A DNA stretch of 48,901 nt from a virus: positions 1 through 48,901 of IMG/VR virus record IMGVR_UViG_3300027123_000125. One strand, given 5' to 3'. Below are positions 28,301 to 39,100 of this stretch, one piece after another. Below the pieces are notes generated by a model. The model searched no databases, was not told the DNA's origin, and worked only from the letters and a program-made list of their open reading frames with translations. Both the position numbers and the translations under genes were made by a program. Numbering within the stretch: position 1 is the first letter of the stretch; each line of letters starts with the position of its first letter.

Positions 28301-31300
28301 TGGATAATTATGGTAGTGGTGGTTATGTAGTTAAAACCCCATTTCAAATAGGAACCTCTTATGAAATGGCAATTGTTCATGTTAAAGGGTATGGATATGG
28401 TGATTCCAAACTTTATGATTTTAAAGTTGTATTTTATGATTACGGTCCAAGCAGTGCGCCTATTAGTTATTCTTTAGTTGATTTAGGAAATGATGGTTCA
28501 CCAAAATATCTTGCAAAAGATGCTACTAATTACTTACAAGTTTGTTTTGGTAATACTACTGATGTAAATAATTATTATTATAGATTTACAGTAGATTGCA
28601 TTACTACAAGGAATAATAATGATTATTCCCAAGGTTGGGGAATGTATCAAACTACAGGGACAAACTTTGGTTTTGCTTCTACAGGAATTTATACATTAGC
28701 TTCGCCAATTAATTTTAATGCAGCAACTAATTATGTAGGAATAGGAAAAACAAATCCTACATGTCAATTAGACGTAGTTGGCACTATAAGATCTTCAACA
28801 AATCAAATTTATGGATTTGGCGCAAATGATAGTGTGAGCTTAAGAGCGAATTCTTCAGTAAACGTTCTTGGAATTTATACTAGCAATGTAGAGAGATTAA
28901 GGCTTGCTGCTAATGGTTATTTTGGAGTAGGAACAGATAATCCTTCTACATTGTTGTCAATTGGTGGCGCGGGTTCTACTTCTGCTGCAAGTGGAATAAC
29001 TTTTGGCGCAGACAGTCAAGCTAATTTATATAGGATATCTTCCTCAAGGATTAAAACAGATGGTAATTTTACTATTGATGGTCAAGGAGGAGGATCTACT
29101 TCTTTAGTCTTAAATAGAAGCTCTACTTCTTCTGAGAATGGAATGGCTTTTAATACAGCCGGTGTAACTGATTGGTATTTTTATGTTAATGATGCTACTA
29201 GTAATTTACAAATACAAAGACTCGGAGAAAATGACGCTACTCCAAGAGTTCGTTTTGACGGTTCCAACAGTAACGTTTTATTTAATTTAGGAGGAGGAAA
29301 TATTGGAGTAGGAACAGATAGTCCAAATTATAAGTTAGATGTAATTGGATCAGTAAGAGCAAGCGGAGAATTAATTAGCGAAGGAAATAATACTAGACTT
29401 TCTTTGTTTAGAAATAATGGAATAAATTATTTTGATTGGGCGAGTGGTCAGAGTTTATATTTTAGTACTCAGACTTCTGTTGGCGGTGGTGGAAGAAGTA
29501 CTTTAATGAGTATAACTTCTGGAGGAAATGTTGGAATAGGTACGGTTACTCCAAATGGTAGATTACATGTTGTAAGTCCTGATAGTACATATGCTTTTTC
29601 TGTGGCAGGTGCAACTAAAGGAGTAAGATTTAATCTCAACTCTGCTGGTACTTATATACAGGGCGTAGACAATACTTTGGCTGGCTCTTATCAAAGTTTA
29701 ATATTAGGCGGTTCAGATTTATACTTTCAAACAAATGGATTAACCAATGCCATGTATATTGATAGTAGTGGTGACGTAGGTATAAATACGACTTCACCTA
29801 CTTCTAAATTGCATGTAGTAGAAACTACTGCAACAGGAACAAGAATTCAATTAGGTACTGCTAGTACCAATGCTTTGATGAATTCTGGTTCTACAAATGA
29901 TTTATTGATTTTAAATGCTCCTTATGGTAATAATCCAGCAAGCACTTCCAATATTGGAGCAAAATGGGGTATTAAATTTGTTGGAGCAGTTGATGGTAAT
30001 TTAAATAGTAATAATAAAACTTCTGCAATTTATGCAGTTAGCGAAGATACTTTGGGTTACAATAGAGGCACAAGTTTAGCATTTTATACTAATCAATGGA
30101 ATGACCAACCTTATGCTGAAAGAATGCGTATTTACCACAATGGTAATATTGGCATTGGAATTACGAATCCTGTTTCTAGATTAGATGTTAATGGAACTAT
30201 TTCTATAAGTGGTTATCCTCTTGCTGATAGATTTGCAGTTTATAATAGATTGTGGAATCCAGAACTTCCATCAATTTATTTAGGCGACAGTAGCGATCCT
30301 TCTAATTATTACGACAACACCACTCATATTTTTAGAGCAAGAGGAGCAGGTGCTGAAAGAATGCGTATTACTAGCGCAGGAAATGTAGGTATCGGTACAG
30401 TAGTAGCTTCTAGAAGAATTCACGCTTATACTGAAACAGGACCAGTAATGAGATTGGAGTCTAGCGGTAGCAATGCATCTATAGAATTTGCTCCATCACT
30501 AGCAGGAAATGGTTTATATAATTGGCTAGTAGGTGCGCAACAAAATGTCAGTAACGCTTTTGAAATCACTCCTTCAACTGCAATAAATGGAACAACTTTT
30601 AGTAATCCAGCTTTATTAATTACATCTGCTGGTAACGTAGGAATTGGCACTACTAATCCTACCGTAAAATTACATATAACAAATAGCGGCACAGTATCAA
30701 GTATTGCTACAGTAAGATTAGTAGGAAGTACAGGAAATAATGCTGGTTCTCAAATTGAATTTTATAAAGCACAAACTCCAGAAGCCAGCATCGGGTTAGC
30801 ATCTGCTGTCACCGGAGGTCTTTCTGATGATTTGATTTTACTTTCAGCTAATCCTAATTCTATTGTTCTTTCTGCTGGTGCTAGTGGTATATCTGTATTT
30901 AAAGCTGATGGTAAGGTTGGAATTGGAACTATAAATCCACAAACACTTCTTTCTCTTGGTGGACTTGGATCAACTTCAGCAGCAAGCGGATTAACTTTTG
31001 GAGGAGACGCTCAGGCAAATTTATATAGATCAGCCGAAGATACGATAAGAACAGATGGTAGCTTAGTAGTTAATGGCAATTTTAACACTAATACTACTAC
31101 CGTTACTACTTTAAATATAAATGCAGGAACATTACCCGGTATTCCTGCTGGGTCTACTATTACTGGATTTACTTATGCTGTTAATAATGGAAATGTTTCG
31201 CAAATTAATTTAGTAGAAACACGTTTTCAAACAGGGTCAGATTGGACTACTGCCAGTACAAGAATTCAAAAGCGAACAGACGTAACAAATCAAGCTTACA

Positions 31301-34300
31301 TTGAATTCAATCCAAGTGGTGCATCTTATGGAATGGCTTTAGGTGTTGGAGCTAATTCAAATGTTGAAGCTTTAAGAATTTTATCTAATGGATCAATAGG
31401 TATAGGTACAACCAATCCTGCTGGAAAATTGCAGGTAGTTCAAGGAGACGCTAATGCAAGATATTCTACTTTCTCTTCAGTTCTTGGATTGTTAGTCAAA
31501 GGAAATGATAATAGTGCTTATAATTTACTAACTCTTGAAAATACTCAAACAGGAACAAATTATGGTGCCTCTATTAATTTTAATTTGGGATATGGAGGTA
31601 ATTCTGCTGCGGCAGGTACTGCGATTTTGGGAGCAAGAATAGTCGCCGCCGCAGAGCAAAATTTCACTTCTACAGCAAGTACTCAAGATGGTTATTTAGC
31701 TTTGTATACAACTTTAGATGGGGCTTCTTCAGAAAAAGTTAGAGTTAGATCAGATGGTAATGTTGGTATTGGAACAACGAGTCCCTCACAAAAATTAGAA
31801 GTTAGTGGAAACATAAAGCTAACAGATGGTGGATATATTTATGGAGACACTGCTGCGCCTTATTTAAGATTAAATCAAGCAAATGGAACGTATTTGGCAT
31901 ACAGCACGACATCTGTTCTAGCGTTATTAGGCAGCGTTACTACTTTAAGTGCTGGTTCAAATTATCTTGGATTAATAACAAATGGTTCAGAACGCTTCCG
32001 CATTTCTTCCAATGGTAATGTTGGCATAGGAACTACGAATCCTGTATCTGCATTACATATATATTCTGGAAACGGCACTTCTCAAATATTTAATCAACTT
32101 CAATTAACTAACATGGGTACGCCTAATCAAGGCGACATAGTAGGCATGGGTTTTGCAGCAGGAGAATCTACTCAATATGGAGTTAAAGCATCAATTGGCT
32201 TTGTAAGGACAGGAAACTTTGGAATAGGAGATTTAGCTTTTTATGCAAATAGAACTACTGGTATTTCTTCTGTTTCTACCACTGATGAAAGATTAAGAAT
32301 TCAATCAAATGGTAACGTTGGAATCGGACTTGCTTCTTCATTGGCTCGCTTGCACATCATGGAGCCAAATGGTGCAAATGATAATGTATTTCAACGATGG
32401 AGTTATACAAATTCTGTAGGTGTTTATGATTTATTATTGAAGCAAACTGTGACTTCAAGTGTAGTTCGTTACAATTTCTCAATGATAAACAATAGTACTT
32501 CTTATTTGAATGTACTAGTTTTAGATAGAGGAAATGTAGGAATCGGAACTACAAATCCAGATTATCAATTAACAGTAATTGGCGCAAATCAAGCAACCGC
32601 AAATGTAACTGACGCAGGTAATAAAGGAGGTTCAATTCTAGTAGGAAGTTCAGTAAATGCAACAAATCAAGGTGGTTCAGTTCTGTTCGCTACTTTAAAT
32701 GATGCTGGCAATTATACTCCTCAGTACGCAATTAAATCTTTATTTTTAAATGGAAATGGATATGGATTAGGAGATTTAGCTTTTTCATCTAGAAGAGCTA
32801 CTGGAGATACTAGTTTAACAGAGTCAGTTAGATTCACTTATGATGGCAAAGTTGGAATAGGTACAGCAATTCCTAGTTCTCCACTACATGTATTTAATAC
32901 ATCTACTACTCTTGCTACGTTTACGAGAGATCTTGCTACAGATGCAGGATTCGCTATAGGAGCAGACAATAATGGAACAGTATTATCTACAATCGGTGTT
33001 CATGCCATTCAAATTTATACAAATAACACTGAAAAAGCTAGAATTACATCTGATGGTAAATTAGGAATAGGTACGAATACTCCAACTACTCTTTTATCAG
33101 TTGGTGGCGCAGGTTCTACAACAGCAGCAAGCGGTATAACATTTGGAGGAGAAGCTGGTACTAATATTTATAGATTATCAACAAATGAACTTAAAACAGA
33201 TGGTAGTTTTGTAGTTTCAAATACTTTATTAGTAGGAGGTGGAGGAATTGGACTAAGAATCCTAAAAGATGGCTCTGATTCAATCTCTTCTACTTTATAC
33301 TTAGGGAACTCAACAAATACTAGAGCTTATAATTTCCAACAAAATGCCGCAGGTACAAATTTGGCTCTTTGGACTTATAACTCTGCAAATACTTGGCAGA
33401 ATTCTGTTAATTTTAATTATAATGGCAGTGTAGGTATTGGCACAACTACTCCATCAGGAAAACTCCATGTCGTTTCAACAATCGCTAGTGAGACGGTTTT
33501 AAGGGCAGATGGCACAAATGGTACTCTTTTCTCAGTTGTTGACGATTTGAGTGACTCTTTGATGTCAGTTAATAACTCTGCTGGTCTTCCTGTTTTTGAA
33601 GTATTCGCTGACGACAGAATTGTCGCAGGGCAATATGGAAGCGGCGATTTTGTTCTTGTTAATAATAAAGTTGGAATTGGAACTTCTAATCCATCTTACA
33701 AATTAGACGTAAATGGCTCGTTAGGAATAAACGCTTCAACTTCTGATACTAATTGGCCTTTTGTAGTTTCAGATAATTCTTCTGCTGGAAGTAGATATGG
33801 ATTAAATAAGTTTGGCTCAATGGGCTTTAATTATGCAGATGCTTATGCTCAATTACAATTGCTGGGGGCAAATGGAGCTTATATTGACTTTACAAATTCT
33901 GTTGGAGGTGATTCTAATGCTAGATTAATTTATTATGCTGGTGCTAGATTGGATCTTACTTATGGATTTGCGCCTAAAAGCACTATTTCAGTAACCCCTA
34001 ATGCAATTGGAATAGGAACGACAAATCCTTTCTGGGCATTAGATGTTAGCGGAACAGCAATAAGATCTTTCGCAAGTGGAGCAGTAGAGCCCGGATTTAT
34101 TGTTGATTATGCTTCTTCTAATGGATATGGTGGACTTTTCATACATACTAATGGAGTAAGGAAATGGAGAATTGGTAATGTTGGAGATACTGATGCAAGT
34201 AATCCTGCTCTTTTCATCTGGCAGGAAGGTGTTGGTGCCAGAATGTATTTCCGTAATAATGGATATGTTGGAGTAGGTACGACCGTTCCTAATACTAAAT

Positions 34301-36096
34301 TATCAGTTTCAGTACCTTCCGATTCAGCTTTGGGAAGTACATCAGACGGTTTAAGCATAACTGATGGAACTAGAAATGTTCAACTATTAAGGAATGGAAC
34401 TGGCTATAATTATGCTGGAGTAGTAGGCTCTGGTTCAATGTTATATAGCTATGATAGAATGTATATCGTAGCAGATACTAGTAATCCAATTCTATTCCAT
34501 GCAGGTGGAGCAGAAAGAGCGAGAGTACAAGCTAATGGAAATATTGGCATAGGTTTAACTATTCCTCAAAAACCTCTTGATGTTATTTCTTCAAGCAATG
34601 ATTTTGTAACCGTTGGCGCAAGGGTATTAGGCATTGGAAATTGGTGCGGTATACATTTTGGATATAGAGAAGATAATAACTTATATAGAAAATCTGCCAT
34701 TGTTTTTGAAAGAACAGATTTAACTTCAAGCAACGCTCAAGGCAAAGTTCACATTTTAAATGGACCTCAAGCTGGTTCTAGCAATGCTACTTTATCAGAT
34801 GCAAAGATAACAATAAATGAAGCAGGTAAAGTTGGTATAGGCACAACAGAGCCATTAAATAAATTATCAGTAATAGCTTCTAATGGTACAGCTTATTATA
34901 ACAGAACTGATCCAGTAGCTACATTCCAAGGGACTTCTCCTTCTACGATTTTAGTATCAGTAGATGGCAATGTTGATGGTTACTATGCTGAATTAAAATT
35001 AGGCAACGCTCAATCAACATATTATCCATATTCAGCTTATGTAAGAGGTATACAAGGTGCTGGAATAGACTATTATAGACTTGAATTTGGTACATCAGCA
35101 GGATCTGCTGCTAATACCAGAATGACAATTGCGAATAACGGAAACGTTGGAATAGGATTAACAAACACACAGCATAAACTACAAATTTCAGGAGGCTCTG
35201 TCGCTTTTACTACTAGCACTGGTTTAGCTGTTGAAATGCTTGGAATGACCTCTTTAAATGTCGCTTATGTTGGTCCTTACAATACATCAACTGATGGCAA
35301 TGCTCCATCAACGGTTTTATTTAATCATGGAGCCTCTGTAATACAAACTTGGTTTTACTCTAGTGGCAGAGTATCAATGGTACTTAATAGAGAAGGACGT
35401 TTACACATCGGAAATCTTAATAATACTCCTAATTGTTTACTTTCTGTTGGGCCAAGTTCTTCTACTACTGCTGTAAGTGGAATGTGTTTTGGTAATGATG
35501 CTGAAGCTAATTTTTATAGATCCGCAGAAGATACAATTAAATCAGATGGAAATTTAATAATAGTAGGAAATGTTACTGCTGCAAATCTTATCTCTGGTAA
35601 TGGCACTACAAATTATATTACAAAATGGAATGGCACTAAATCAGTAACAAATAGCCAAATCTTTGATGATGGTACTTATGTAGGAGTAAATACTGCTGTT
35701 AATACTACATATAGGCTCCAAGTTAATGGTAGTTTTGCGGCTACAACAAAGAGCTTCGATATAGTACACCCAACAGTTTCTGGCAAGAGGCTAATCTACG
35801 CTTCTCTAGAAGGTCCAGAAAATGGTGTTTATTACAGAGGTCAAAATAATAATAACGAAATAAATCTACCTCACTATTGGTCAGGATTGGTTCACGAAGA
35901 CTCTTTAACTGTCAATTTAACAGCAGTAGGCAAGCGCAAAGATGGCAAAATAAGAAACTATAGTGTAGATCAAATAGGTCACAACAAAGTGTACATTTAT
36001 ACAGATAGTGATGATAATATATATAATTATTACTATACAATTTTTGCAGAGCGCAAGGATGTTTCTAAACTTGTAACTGAAAGGTATACGGAATAA
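25315..36096 (+). CDS. Giant tail fibre 1 (3593 residues)
   Basis: A very long fibre. After a short N-terminal region it is made of dozens of repeats of the VGIGTTNPS.KLHV type, each ending a beta-rich module, as in long fibres of aquatic phages. A recurring module LLSIGGAGSTSAASGITFG (several copies) and a coiled-coil tract of nine LDTKIN repeats (about residues 699-923) stand out. The C-terminus (KSFDIVHPTVSGKRLIYASL, then LEGPENGVYYRG) is a fibre tip/chaperone-like domain known from cyanophage fibres. Presumably trimeric and receptor-binding. No S74 peptidase signature was seen. The uninterrupted frame over 10.8 kb argues for good sequence quality. Confidence 0.92.
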   Translation: MAQFAIDELFTTGVQISGFIFDYSSRLGTPGQVLTSTSSGVMWQADSSNTDLAALSGQIIATGALLNNRINSLSGYANGTFLSGSGTQYYVPRWNTSKELVTGSIYDNGFVGIGITNPSGQLHLRNMGFTSQSGIPDSNIFPNATGVFGLVFDHNTYTNGQYRHRLIKVDRNGNLPLYLQQAGATANQYINLARFGTHTYSTNTFEVFGDSRINGTASITSNLLVTGNVGIGTANPAVKLHIENSGTISSIATVRLVGSTGNNAGSQIEFYKAQTPEAAIGLASAVTGGLSDDLLLLSTNPNSIVLTAGLSGLATFKPDGKVGIGIYNPISLLSIGGAASTSAASGLSFGQDAQANLYRSAEDTIKTDGSLVVTSNGTFAGNVGIGTTGPLTALDVRGRARVQNNTAGTAFYVQQDDGSNDVVEFYRNTTSNFILKSNGNVGIGITNPAFKLDVSGGNARFSDYIIVGEDLAYPSNTGSAYLGYTANPASAPQSNLELIDALSNAIGVNDPLRFRTTISGQYFSGNNWYADPAPLAYSNLLNGNATSYLDLVTSSEYSVGISGKRFVVDQGTTYTRPNFILLNTDWNQNFWGFKLNVENSNDLVNWTNCITEHTFTTNNTKGTIALSVASSIQSGGISRYFRFSFVANQAITAGSLRVNKIRSLGNQNYSSSIPVSTSSTGHLIASVGIISPTITSLSGNIAATGSTLDTKINTTNTNLAATGSTLNTKINTLSGYSNATFATITNLATTGSTLDTKINTLSGYSNANFATVLNLAATGSTLDTKINTLSGYSNANFATILNLAATGSTLDTKINTTNTNLAATGSTLDTKINTLSGYSNANFATVLNLAATGSTLDTKINTLSGYSNATFATITNLAATGSVLDTKINTLSGYSNANFATILNLAATGSTLDTKINTLSGYAGNTFLSGVGVSNYVPRWSGTKLLVTGNLYDNGINVGIGTNNPNTKLRVAGSFSQRASGSTAIQEYKNIVTYSLDNYGSGGYVVKTPFQIGTSYEMAIVHVKGYGYGDSKLYDFKVVFYDYGPSSAPISYSLVDLGNDGSPKYLAKDATNYLQVCFGNTTDVNNYYYRFTVDCITTRNNNDYSQGWGMYQTTGTNFGFASTGIYTLASPINFNAATNYVGIGKTNPTCQLDVVGTIRSSTNQIYGFGANDSVSLRANSSVNVLGIYTSNVERLRLAANGYFGVGTDNPSTLLSIGGAGSTSAASGITFGADSQANLYRISSSRIKTDGNFTIDGQGGGSTSLVLNRSSTSSENGMAFNTAGVTDWYFYVNDATSNLQIQRLGENDATPRVRFDGSNSNVLFNLGGGNIGVGTDSPNYKLDVIGSVRASGELISEGNNTRLSLFRNNGINYFDWASGQSLYFSTQTSVGGGGRSTLMSITSGGNVGIGTVTPNGRLHVVSPDSTYAFSVAGATKGVRFNLNSAGTYIQGVDNTLAGSYQSLILGGSDLYFQTNGLTNAMYIDSSGDVGINTTSPTSKLHVVETTATGTRIQLGTASTNALMNSGSTNDLLILNAPYGNNPASTSNIGAKWGIKFVGAVDGNLNSNNKTSAIYAVSEDTLGYNRGTSLAFYTNQWNDQPYAERMRIYHNGNIGIGITNPVSRLDVNGTISISGYPLADRFAVYNRLWNPELPSIYLGDSSDPSNYYDNTTHIFRARGAGAERMRITSAGNVGIGTVVASRRIHAYTETGPVMRLESSGSNASIEFAPSLAGNGLYNWLVGAQQNVSNAFEITPSTAINGTTFSNPALLITSAGNVGIGTTNPTVKLHITNSGTVSSIATVRLVGSTGNNAGSQIEFYKAQTPEASIGLASAVTGGLSDDLILLSANPNSIVLSAGASGISVFKADGKVGIGTINPQTLLSLGGLGSTSAASGLTFGGDAQANLYRSAEDTIRTDGSLVVNGNFNTNTTTVTTLNINAGTLPGIPAGSTITGFTYAVNNGNVSQINLVETRFQTGSDWTTASTRIQKRTDVTNQAYIEFNPSGASYGMALGVGANSNVEALRILSNGSIGIGTTNPAGKLQVVQGDANARYSTFSSVLGLLVKGNDNSAYNLLTLENTQTGTNYGASINFNLGYGGNSAAAGTAILGARIVAAAEQNFTSTASTQDGYLALYTTLDGASSEKVRVRSDGNVGIGTTSPSQKLEVSGNIKLTDGGYIYGDTAAPYLRLNQANGTYLAYSTTSVLALLGSVTTLSAGSNYLGLITNGSERFRISSNGNVGIGTTNPVSALHIYSGNGTSQIFNQLQLTNMGTPNQGDIVGMGFAAGESTQYGVKASIGFVRTGNFGIGDLAFYANRTTGISSVSTTDERLRIQSNGNVGIGLASSLARLHIMEPNGANDNVFQRWSYTNSVGVYDLLLKQTVTSSVVRYNFSMINNSTSYLNVLVLDRGNVGIGTTNPDYQLTVIGANQATANVTDAGNKGGSILVGSSVNATNQGGSVLFATLNDAGNYTPQYAIKSLFLNGNGYGLGDLAFSSRRATGDTSLTESVRFTYDGKVGIGTAIPSSPLHVFNTSTTLATFTRDLATDAGFAIGADNNGTVLSTIGVHAIQIYTNNTEKARITSDGKLGIGTNTPTTLLSVGGAGSTTAASGITFGGEAGTNIYRLSTNELKTDGSFVVSNTLLVGGGGIGLRILKDGSDSISSTLYLGNSTNTRAYNFQQNAAGTNLALWTYNSANTWQNSVNFNYNGSVGIGTTTPSGKLHVVSTIASETVLRADGTNGTLFSVVDDLSDSLMSVNNSAGLPVFEVFADDRIVAGQYGSGDFVLVNNKVGIGTSNPSYKLDVNGSLGINASTSDTNWPFVVSDNSSAGSRYGLNKFGSMGFNYADAYAQLQLLGANGAYIDFTNSVGGDSNARLIYYAGARLDLTYGFAPKSTISVTPNAIGIGTTNPFWALDVSGTAIRSFASGAVEPGFIVDYASSNGYGGLFIHTNGVRKWRIGNVGDTDASNPALFIWQEGVGARMYFRNNGYVGVGTTVPNTKLSVSVPSDSALGSTSDGLSITDGTRNVQLLRNGTGYNYAGVVGSGSMLYSYDRMYIVADTSNPILFHAGGAERARVQANGNIGIGLTIPQKPLDVISSSNDFVTVGARVLGIGNWCGIHFGYREDNNLYRKSAIVFERTDLTSSNAQGKVHILNGPQAGSSNATLSDAKITINEAGKVGIGTTEPLNKLSVIASNGTAYYNRTDPVATFQGTSPSTILVSVDGNVDGYYAELKLGNAQSTYYPYSAYVRGIQGAGIDYYRLEFGTSAGSAANTRMTIANNGNVGIGLTNTQHKLQISGGSVAFTTSTGLAVEMLGMTSLNVAYVGPYNTSTDGNAPSTVLFNHGASVIQTWFYSSGRVSMVLNREGRLHIGNLNNTPNCLLSVGPSSSTTAVSGMCFGNDAEANFYRSAEDTIKSDGNLIIVGNVTAANLISGNGTTNYITKWNGTKSVTNSQIFDDGTYVGVNTAVNTTYRLQVNGSFAATTKSFDIVHPTVSGKRLIYASLEGPENGVYYRGQNNNNEINLPHYWSGLVHEDSLTVNLTAVGKRKDGKIRNYSVDQIGHNKVYIYTDSDDNIYNYYYTIFAERKDVSKLVTERYTE
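26041..26290 (+). repeat. Fibre module, copy A of an internal duplication
   Basis: Encodes SSIATVRLVGSTGNNAGSQI, then EFYKAQTPEA and LSDDLLLLSTNPNSIVL, repeated with few changes at about 30673-30922 in the same gene. Confidence 0.75.
27409..28083 (+). repeat. 84-bp tandem repeats inside tail fibre 1
   Basis: Nine copies of a unit encoding NLAATGSTLDTKINTLSGYS plus about eight residues; two copies are shortened to end INTTNT. The DNA copies are nearly identical and use G/C-rich synonyms (for example AAG ATC AAC) unlike the AT-rich codons on both sides. The encoded heptad-like pattern suggests a trimeric coiled-coil spacer. Confidence 0.9.
30673..30922 (+). repeat. Fibre module, copy B of an internal duplication
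   Basis: Second copy of the module at 26041-26290; protein nearly identical, DNA with many synonymous changes. Confidence 0.75.
33469..33715 (+). repeat. Module shared with tail fibre 2
   Basis: Encodes LRADGTNGTLFSVVDDLSDS, LMSVNNSAGLP and EVFADDRIVAGQYG; nearly the same block is in fibre 2 at about 40612-40860. A similar block is common in environmental phage fibres. Confidence 0.75.
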
Positions 36097-36100
36097 AAAT

Positions 36101-39100
36101 ATGGGCGATATCGTAATTACACCAGCATCTAATGATGTAAATTCAACAGCAGGGACGCTGATAGTCAGAACATCTGACTTGCGACCAATTTCATTAAGGA
36201 CTAATGACGCTAATAGATTATACATAGACCCCACTGGCAAAATTGCTGTTGGGCATACAGATGCAAATGCTTATGCATCACAATTTGCAATAGAAACTTC
36301 ATTAACTAGAGGATTAACTGTTTTTAATCCCAATTTAACTAATGGTAATATAATTTATGGATTAGGATTTGGAAGTAATAATACTAATTATGATAGTGCT
36401 TATATAGGATTTAATAGAGTTGGAGCCAGTTCAACTAGCAATTATTTATCAATCTCACTATTTAATCAAAACAATATTTTAAATGTAAATGGATTAGGAA
36501 ATGTTGGAATAGGATTAACAAATCCTGCTTATAAATTACAAGTTAATGGAGAAATTTATAGCAATTCGCTAGTTTATGGTTACCATTTTTATGCTTTATC
36601 TGGCGGTACTTATAATGATTTAAATGCTCCCGACATTGCATTAAATAGTATGCATAAAGGAGAATCTCATAATTATGATCTCTTTCAATTTAGAGCAGCA
36701 GATACATATGAAACACAAGCTATATCTGGTGGTGCTTGGACGAGCGTCAGTGTACCTACAGGTATATTTGCGGGTGACACGACTATTTCTGGTGGAGCAT
36801 TAACAATTGCTAATGGACTATATGCTGTAAGATTCACTTGGAATAATATCGGATATAGATTTTTTAATCTATTGTATTTCATGCAGTCAACTGCTGGTAA
36901 TTCTTTTGTAGCTACAATAGAACATTCAGCAAATGGTTCAACTTGGACAAGTGTGGCTACAACTGCTTCAATTGGTGGATGGCCTGCTCATAGCAGATAC
37001 ATAAATTATTGGAATAATAATACTACTCAAAGTTATTTAAGAATTACACTTACTCTATCGTGGTCAACTGCTAATAGCATTGTAATCTACAACATGCGTT
37101 ATTTTTGTAGTTATTATCTAGATGGGGCTATAAGATTATTTGCATGGGATTATAATAGAAATGTTAGTTTTCCAAGTAAATTATATACCGTTGGAAACGT
37201 AGGCATAGGCACTGACAATCCTTCTGCTAAATTGCATATTAATGATTCTACTACTCCTTATATTAGAATCACAAGAGCAGGAGTTCCTACATGGGAATTA
37301 AGAAATAATTTTGCAGGTACTGAATATGGTTTTAGTTTTAATAATGTAACAGATTCTCTTACTCCTTTATTTATTGGATATTCTGGAAACATAGGAATCA
37401 ATACAACAAATCCAGATTCTACTACTTTAAGAATTGTTCCAACGAGGACAGATGCAGTTCAAAGAGTTTTGCACATTGGTTATAACGGATCAATGACATC
37501 CGCTATAAATGGTTCTTATATTTCTTTCGGAAATGATCTTCCATCTAGTAATCAATTGGCGCGTATTGCTGCGTATTACGAAGGCGGCACTTATCAAGGA
37601 AGTTTAAGATTTCATACAAATTCAAACAATGAAGGATCAAGTCCTTCTGAAAGAATGCGTATTGATTATCTTGGAAATGTAGGTATTGGCACTAGCGTTA
37701 TTACAGGAAGACTAAATGTTACTAGAAACTCAAACACTTCTCAACCCATCGGTTACTTCTCTGAATTATTCACTAATCCAGCGGCTACAAATATTGTTTT
37801 ACTAGAAAGAGGAAATAATCTTTCAGCAGCAAATCAATTAAGTTCAAATGCTGGTTTAAGAATTAGAGATCATCTAGCAAATTATTCTTTATCTGTAGAA
37901 GATCATCTTAGTAATTTAAATTTTGCAATAAGTGGGACAAGAGTTTTAATTGGTACAAGAAGCACAAATTCTCTTTTAAATATCGGTGGTGCCGGTTCAA
38001 CATTAGCAGCAAGTGGTATAACTTTTGGAGCAGACCCACAGGCTAACTTGTATCGTGTCGGCGAAGATTCTATTAAAACAGATGGAAATTTATATGTAGC
38101 AGGAGACACTGTTTTATTAGGTAATAAATATTTTAATGGATCTAAATCAGCTTATATTTTGGCTAGAGGAACAGGAGCGAACAATAGCGTAACAAATTAT
38201 TTAGCTATTAATGGAACAGTAATTATTGGAACGTCAACAGGAAGAGGATTGACACTAACAATAATTAATGGATTAACATTTGCAGAAATTTCTACAACAA
38301 GATACGATACATACGGAAGTGATGCTTCTTGCGATAGTTTAGCTACCGCGATAAACGCAATGACATCTACACAAATTGGTGTCATAACCAGTTTTGATGC
38401 ATGGGAAAGAGACAGACAAAGTTTAAGAACTGCGGCTTTAAATGTAGGATTGACAAAATTAGGAACATATACAACAGGAGGAGATATTAGAAAACCTTAT
38501 GTTGCTATATTTAATGGTACAAGTGATACAGCTAATGCTACATCAAAACATGTAATTGAAAGAATGGAGTCTAGTGATGCAGATGCATCAAGAGCAGTAA
38601 TTTCTACATATTTAACAACTGATGGTTCTTATGTAAGTATTGATGGTGCGTTGCATATGCCTAATGCATTATACGCAAGCGATGCAGATATTGAGTACCC
38701 TATATTAACAGTTAACAGTGTCGGTAATGTCGGAATAGGCACAACAAATGGAGGCACAAAGCTAGAAGTCTATGGCGTTCTTAGAGTAACAGAATCATCT
38801 TCTGGCGGAATATTGCAATTAAGTGCTGGGACTTCTGCGATTGATATAGCGTCAACATTTTATGGAGGTAGCCGTAGACCAATTACATTTACTTTAGATA
38901 ATGAAAAAATGCGTATTGAACCCAACGGTAGAGTTGGTATAGGTACAAATAGCGCATTAGCTCATCTCCATGTTACTGGACAAACTTATTTAACAAATGT
39001 AGTAGCTAGTGTTGCTAGAAATCAATTAACTATAAATACAAATGGCGCAAATTATGCTCATTTTTATGATGTAGGCGTTTCTGCAAACAACGCTCTTGCA

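Noticed and set aside
33400-36096. An S74 self-cleaving chaperone at the end of fibre 1
   Set aside because: The C-terminus has the KSFDIVHPT...LEGPENGVYYRG tip domain and no S74 serine/lysine signature that I can see.
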